A stretch of DNA of 10,686 nucleotides from a candidate division LCP-89 bacterium (lineage in GTDB: Bacteria; Electryoneota; B3-LCP): the NCBI GenBank assembly GCA_025774735.1, contig JALGZU010000078.1:1-10686 (forward strand). The letters are read 5' to 3'. Of the stretch, positions 6,722 to 10,686 are shown piece by piece. The position numbers and the translations under genes were made by a program. Each line of letters starts with the position of its first letter. Within the stretch, counting starts at the first letter, position 1. The notes below the pieces were generated by a model. It saw only the letters and a program-made list of their open reading frames with translations, did not search any database and was not told the origin of the DNA.

Positions 6722-8074
6722 CTAAGCTTCGGTCTCCCTGAACTTTCGTCCCGCGTAGCGGACTGCGAAATACCAAATAATAACGGCGATAAAGGTGAGT
6801 ATAGACAGCCATCGAATGGTGGAAAAATCGGTGAAAAGGGTGGTAATCAGCAGGGATAATCCCACTGCCAGCGCTTTGGCAAAGCGCTGTACGAACATGT
6901 CGATAAAAGCCTTGGCCTTGTATTTTTCATCCCTCGAGGTGGGCACGTAGAGAGCCTCTTTGGCCGATTGATTTATGGAATAGCTGAAGCCGTTATCGGC
7001 GGTGTTTAAAAAGCTGCCCACCCAGAGGATCGGTACCGCCATGAAGGCGCCCGATCCCGCCAGAACTGAAATCGGCAGAACCAGCAGCGCCGCTGTGACT
7101 CCGAAGCGGGTCATGATCAGGCTCGTGAGAAAGAGCTGAACGAACATGGAGGTCCAGTTGGTGATGGTGTATATGAGGGAAAACTGGGCGCCGATTTCGG
7201 GACCGTCGAGGTAGTGTGCGATGGTTGCCGTGAACTGAAAATCGAGGACGGTGGAGGCGATTTCGTAGAGCCCGACAATTCCCACGATGGAGAGTAGATA
7301 TTTTGATCGAAAGACCAGTTTTGCGCCCTCGAGAGCGGGATTAGTGCTGACTCTTTCGGCGGCGTCATTATCCCGATGTGCACCGGTCTCTGCGGGTGGT
7401 CGTTTTCGAACCAGCCTCCCCGCGGCGAAAGCGATCCCTATGATCAGCACGGCGATGATCAGGCAGATCCACAGCCAGGATGACATCGACGCGGCCTCCT
7501 GTGCCCCCCGCTGAGCGCTTTCGACCATCCCTCTGATCCTGATGCTGACGAAACTGCTGCCGAACGCTCCCCCAACGACGCCGCCCAGCCCGACCAGGCC
7601 GTAAAGCCTCTTGGCCGCCTCGGGAGTGACGCTGTCGTTCAAGAAGGCGAAGAAGGTGGCCACCATCAGCGTGGAGAAGAGGTCGCCAAAGAGGTAAAAC
7701 GACCAGACCGTCCAGCCCGCGGGATTGTTGATTGCCGTGCTATAAAGCGCGTAGCAGATCATGAAAAAGAGACTGAAGATGTAGGTCAATTGCTGGCGCC
7801 TGAATTTACGGGCTAAAACCGTAAAGACCACGACAGCGAGGAAGGCGACGATCATGTTCAACACTTTAGCCAGCAGTTCCGCCTGCGAAGCCGTCATCTG
7901 CCAGTTGAATAAGGTAAATCCGGTCTGGTCGTAATAGCCGATAAAAAGCCACTTCTTAATGGGTTTTAAAATCCAGAAACTGGTAATGACCAGAAAGAAG
8001 TAAACAGACATCAGCAGAGCCTGGGGAAGCTCCTCCCTGCGGATGTTCATCACGTTTTTCAGAGGATTAGCCAT
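6722..8074 (-). CDS. NTT/Npt-like (ATP/ADP translocase superfamily) membrane transporter
   Basis: A 450-residue, very hydrophobic protein with about 11-12 predicted membrane segments (roughly 20-37, 66-88, 96-112, 122-142, 155-175, 199-219, 259-275, 296-318, 326-348, 400-415 and 420-440). Family signs are the basic motif after helix 1 (LKPIKKWLF, 36-44), the LYGLVGLGGVVGGAFG segment (157-172), and the block at 367-400 beginning NQSAKEALYVPTS and ending IDMFVQRFAKALA, which parallels the conserved late loop of nucleotide transporters. Length is slightly below the roughly 500 residues of characterised ATP/ADP translocases. It is a paralogue of the membrane half of the next gene: both have FLVIT in helix 1, D-x-Q-F near 278 and FGV after a VQ-FFLT or VQLFLT helix. 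The ATG is 30 nt after the phosphoesterase stop, with no clear Shine-Dalgarno site. A free-living cell has no obvious need to import ATP, so the substrate may be another nucleotide or something quite different. The family call is good; the substrate is unknown. Confidence 0.85.
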   Translation of the reverse strand: MANPLKNVMNIRREELPQALLMSVYFFLVITSFWILKPIKKWLFIGYYDQTGFTLFNWQMTASQAELLAKVLNMIVAFLAVVVFTVLARKFRRQQLTYIFSLFFMICYALYSTAINNPAGWTVWSFYLFGDLFSTLMVATFFAFLNDSVTPEAAKRLYGLVGLGGVVGGAFGSSFVSIRIRGMVESAQRGAQEAASMSSWLWICLIIAVLIIGIAFAAGRLVRKRPPAETGAHRDNDAAERVSTNPALEGAKLVFRSKYLLSIVGIVGLYEIASTVLDFQFTATIAHYLDGPEIGAQFSLIYTITNWTSMFVQLFLTSLIMTRFGVTAALLVLPISVLAGSGAFMAVPILWVGSFLNTADNGFSYSINQSAKEALYVPTSRDEKYKAKAFIDMFVQRFAKALAVGLSLLITTLFTDFSTIRWLSILTFIAVIIWYFAVRYAGRKFRETEA

Positions 8075-8104
8075 TTGAGGGGTAACTTAAATACTTGATA
8101 TCAT

Positions 8105-9394
8105 TTAATTGAGAACCTCTACTTTAGCTGTGCCACCCTGAAACTGAGAGTCCTCCTCGGGAGCCGGGATGACAAACCGGTCAATTAGGCGATGATCATC
8201 TTCGGGTACGCTGGAAACGCCGAAAGTCGAGAGAGTCAACCGGAAATCATCAACCTGAACGAGACAATAGTGAAAAGCTTTTTCCTGCGCGAGGGGCTCG
8301 ACCTCGAAGCCTTCGCTCAAATACTGCCGTTGAATAACCTCCTTATCGTCTTCGGAAATGGGGCTGCGCAGGGGTGCCCCACCGCCGCTGCTGACGATGA
8401 AATGGATATCCTCAGCGATATCACCGGATGGATTCCGCCAAACGTTATGTTGATAGATATGATCGTGCCCCGAAAAGACGACCTGAACTCCGGTTCTCTT
8501 GAAAAGGTCGAGAATCCGTCTCCGTTTTTTTATTGTATCGCGTCCGTAGGCACTTTTTAGCCAATCCTTCCAATGATGGCCGAAAGACAGGGGGGAGTGG
8601 TGCATGGAGACGATTTTGAATGGTTTATCACTGGCGGCCAGTTCCCGTTCCAGCCAGGCAGGGTGATCCGTATCGCCGGATACGAACCAGGTCTCGAAGA
8701 GCTCATCCTGCCGCTCATCCTCGATCTCTTCTTTCCAGTCGATAATCAGGTTCGAGTTGAGGACGAACAATGCCATGTTCGGAGATTCGATTGTGTAAAA
8801 AGGCGGGTATCCGAAAATGGCCTCGAAGTTCGGCTTGCCGTAAACCGGATCGTTCACCCGGTCGTGGTTGCCCATGGTGGGCAGGTAGGGGACTTCATCC
8901 AGCAGGGGATGATCGGTTTCATTTTCCCGGAGTATAATTTCCCAGTGATCGGGCCGGCGTCCGTCGTGGGCGGCGATGTCGCCCGCGTTCAAAATGAAAT
9001 CAATCCCGGATGCCTGGAATTCGCGGTAGACGGCTTCGCGCATCAGTTGACGCGACCGGAAGCCGTAATCTGGCACCCGGCGGAACCAGTTAACAGCCCC
9101 GATCACCCCATTGCCCAGCCAGTAAGCTTCATAGAAGGGAAAGATCAGCATTTTCCAGGTCAGCCAGTTTTCCGTTTTTACAAATCGATGTTCGATGCGC
9201 CAGGCTGCCTGGGTATCGCCGTAGACGATGAAGACCGGGTCCTCGGCCAGGTGATCCTCGGGCAGTAAGCGTGGAATGCGGTAGAATTCAGGATCGGATT
9301 CTTCGCTGATCAGGCCTTTCTTGGCGCAACCGATCCACAAGGCCGTGAAGATGAAGATCGAAAAAACGAACGGATAACACTTTCTGCGGATCAT
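8105..9394 (-). CDS. Calcineurin-like metallophosphoesterase, probable lipoprotein
   Basis: This 429-residue protein carries the full metallophosphoesterase motif series: D60 (YGDTQ), G138-D139 (NAGDIAAHD), G175-N-H-D178, H265-H266 (SMHHSP) and G309-H-D-H312. These residues hold a dinuclear metal centre in the calcineurin/purple acid phosphatase fold and hydrolyse phosphoesters. The first motif is DxQ rather than DxH, a variant found in the family. About 80 residues separate the first two motifs, longer than usual, with a hydrophobic or aromatic stretch at 79-105. The N-terminus has MIRRK, then a hydrophobic run, then WIGC with Cys23, which looks like a lipoprotein signal although Trp at -3 is unusual; a plain signal peptide or anchor is possible. 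Action is therefore likely in the periplasm or at the outer surface. The start lies 7 nt after the kinase-like gene, whose 3' end supplies a weak AGGGA site. Substrate is unknown: protein phosphate, nucleotide and phospholipid head group all remain possible. Confidence 0.9.
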   Translation of the reverse strand: MIRRKCYPFVFSIFIFTALWIGCAKKGLISEESDPEFYRIPRLLPEDHLAEDPVFIVYGDTQAAWRIEHRFVKTENWLTWKMLIFPFYEAYWLGNGVIGAVNWFRRVPDYGFRSRQLMREAVYREFQASGIDFILNAGDIAAHDGRRPDHWEIILRENETDHPLLDEVPYLPTMGNHDRVNDPVYGKPNFEAIFGYPPFYTIESPNMALFVLNSNLIIDWKEEIEDERQDELFETWFVSGDTDHPAWLERELAASDKPFKIVSMHHSPLSFGHHWKDWLKSAYGRDTIKKRRRILDLFKRTGVQVVFSGHDHIYQHNVWRNPSGDIAEDIHFIVSSGGGAPLRSPISEDDKEVIQRQYLSEGFEVEPLAQEKAFHYCLVQVDDFRLTLSTFGVSSVPEDDHRLIDRFVIPAPEEDSQFQGGTAKVEVLN

Positions 9395-9401
9395 TCGAAT
9401 C

Positions 9402-10686
9402 TTATCCCTGTCTTTTCAGCCCCAACAGGCTGTATTCGTCCCCTACTTGCTCCAGATATACCTTTACCCATTTACTCAATTTACCGTCCTTTCCCCTCAG
9501 CACGCGTAAAGTGACTTCCCACTGGATATCCGTTTCGGCAACAGAGATTTCGATGTCATTTTGTCGTTTGAGATTCGGCAATGGAACCTGCACTCTTGAT
9601 CCCAAATTCGTAGGCGGGACGATCTTCACTCCGTTGTGCGTTATGCTGTATTGATAATTAACTTCTTGGTCTTTTTCCAATCCCGTTTCTACCGCTAAAT
9701 CCTTAAACTGGAGTCTCTGCCTTCCATCCTTACCCTGTATGAGTTCGAAGTTGTCCAGCGGAGCAACGCGGTTGAACCAGTAGCCTCCGGTGACGTCGCG
9801 GCGCTCGATCAGTATCTTCAACAAATATGCCGCTCCTTCGGGATCCGGGTATTGACCCTGATCGACAACGGCTTTGAGCTGTTCGTCGGTGAAGGACGTC
9901 ACCAGCTTCGCACCCCAGTAGCCGTCCAGGCTGGTCATATTGTCGTAGGCCGGGTTGGGGAAGATGAATTTGAACTTTTTCGGGTGATAGAAATCCGAAG
10001 TATATCTGCCGATGCAGGGGTATTCGACTTCGTCGGGCAGCCGCTCCCAGCCGGGAACGTACAGGCCCAGTGTAAAGGTGTTGAGGAGAAATGCGTGGGG
10101 ATCGATCTCGTTCTTGTGGCCGCGGTATTTCGGCTGAGGACCACGCCCACCACTACCTAAAATGGTCCCAAAATCGATCAGGTAGTGTTTCACATAACTT
10201 CTACCATCTTCCTCAATATAGGTATCCATCGAGTTTGCGGACTTGGAATCGATGTGGTTCAACCAGGCGGCCAGGACGCGGAGGCCGCGCAATTCCCTCC
10301 GGTGCTGATGGGAGATGAAGTCATTGAGATCGTCCTTGCGTCTGCTCTCGAATTTAAACGGGCCGAGGGGGCGTCCCGGGACGTATTTGCTGGCAGTGGC
10401 GCGGATCAAGCCGTTGGGCAGATACTCCACGCGGTCCAGCATATCCCTCAGGTCGTCTTCGTTCATAAACCGTTTGCGGCCCTTGTCGTCCGTGAGCTTT
10501 ACCTGATCGCCCAGCTTCAGGATGCGCGGGTGGAAGTGGGTAATGTAATTTTCCGGTACGTTGTAGCCCGCCGCGTAAAACAGCTTCGATCCGATGACTT
10601 CAGCCCCGCTGTTCAACCCGGCATAACCTATGGGATCGAACTTGATAACATACTTGCCGCCCCGGCCGTCCACGATGGTGAAACCC
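9402..10686 (-). CDS. Kinase-like protein of unknown family (5' end missing at window edge)
   Basis: I do not recognise a named family. The reading frame is open through the right edge and the upstream codons read GFTI before a GTG at 10673, so the GTG is probably an internal valine and the gene is 5'-partial. Numbering from that valine, the order of residues matches a kinase-like fold: a Gly-rich turn followed by K11 (GGKYVIKF), E25 (GAEVIGSKL) as a possible helix-C Glu, D142 and N147 (NHIDSKSANSMD) spaced as in a catalytic loop, and D167-F-G (LIDFGT) as a metal-binding DFG. This spacing resembles HipA/CotH-type atypical kinases more than Hanks kinases. Residues about 310-423 are strand-rich and may be a separate beta domain. 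Only 7 nt separate it from the phosphoesterase downstream, suggesting co-translation. Activity and cellular location are unknown because the N-terminus is absent. The gene call is firm; the kinase call is inference. Confidence 0.8.
   Translation of the reverse strand, partial: GFTIVDGRGGKYVIKFDPIGYAGLNSGAEVIGSKLFYAAGYNVPENYITHFHPRILKLGDQVKLTDDKGRKRFMNEDDLRDMLDRVEYLPNGLIRATASKYVPGRPLGPFKFESRRKDDLNDFISHQHRRELRGLRVLAAWLNHIDSKSANSMDTYIEEDGRSYVKHYLIDFGTILGSGGRGPQPKYRGHKNEIDPHAFLLNTFTLGLYVPGWERLPDEVEYPCIGRYTSDFYHPKKFKFIFPNPAYDNMTSLDGYWGAKLVTSFTDEQLKAVVDQGQYPDPEGAAYLLKILIERRDVTGGYWFNRVAPLDNFELIQGKDGRQRLQFKDLAVETGLEKDQEVNYQYSITHNGVKIVPPTNLGSRVQVPLPNLKRQNDIEISVAETDIQWEVTLRVLRGKDGKLSKWVKVYLEQVGDEYSLLGLKRQG

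Noticed and set aside
8573..9268. 231-codon open frame on the plus strand
   Set aside because: It lies wholly antisense to the metallophosphoesterase, whose catalytic motifs are intact. The translation has no recognisable domain and there is no ribosome binding site.
10671..10673. GTG as the start codon of the kinase-like gene
   Set aside because: The frame stays open to the window edge (GFTI before this Val) and a kinase N-lobe would need more sequence before the Lys, so the gene continues outside the window.
1..10686. Mobile element, CRISPR array, tRNA or rRNA
   Set aside because: I saw no transposase or integrase motif, no regularly spaced short repeats, no terminal inverted repeats and no tRNA-like or rRNA-like sequence. 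All genes share one strand and similar composition.

Overview
The window is bacterial, and every convincing gene is read from the minus strand, so transcription runs from the right edge to the left edge. The metallophosphoesterase has a lipoprotein-like N-terminus, which suggests a Gram-negative cell. Multi-PAS/GAF signalling proteins, NTT-type transporters fused to HEAT repeats and stand-alone receiver proteins fit a free-living environmental bacterium, perhaps from the FCB group or a related candidate phylum. That placement is a guess from gene content; there is no rRNA or marker gene here. Shine-Dalgarno sites are clear before two genes and weak or absent before others.

Layout in transcription order: (1) 10686-9402, the 3' part of a gene for a protein with a kinase-like residue pattern (Lys, Glu, D-x5-N, DFG), cut by the window edge. 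(2) 9394-8105, a probable secreted or lipid-anchored metallophosphoesterase. (3) 8074-6722, a 450-residue membrane transporter of the ATP/ADP-translocase-like (NTT/Npt) superfamily. (4) 6714-3859, a second NTT-like membrane domain fused to a long cytoplasmic HEAT-repeat region. (5) 3814-3389, a small stand-alone cyclic-nucleotide-binding-fold protein lacking the usual cAMP-contacting Glu and Arg. (6) 3328-2846, a receiver-only response regulator with a C-terminal coiled coil. Gaps within this group are 7, 30, 7, 44 and 60 nt, so they look like one transcription unit, closed by a modest intrinsic terminator at 2802-2777.

After the terminator comes a second unit: a candidate promoter, a good ribosome binding site, and a large sensory protein (receiver-PAS-GAF-PAS-PAS) that stops at 747 in the middle of a PAS domain. 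The PAS coding sequence continues in another frame to the left edge, with two further PAS repeats, so the gene is frameshifted, either truly or by sequence error. Any histidine kinase or other output domain would lie beyond position 1.

The most interesting unit is the cassette of two NTT-like transporters, HEAT scaffold, degenerate cNMP-fold protein and receiver. It looks like a membrane transport or sensing module whose soluble parts form a regulatory complex, next to a possible kinase/phosphatase pair. Substrate and signal cannot be read from the sequence. No tRNA, rRNA, CRISPR array, insertion sequence or integrase was seen. The longest stretch without a gene is the 143 nt between 2703 and 2845.
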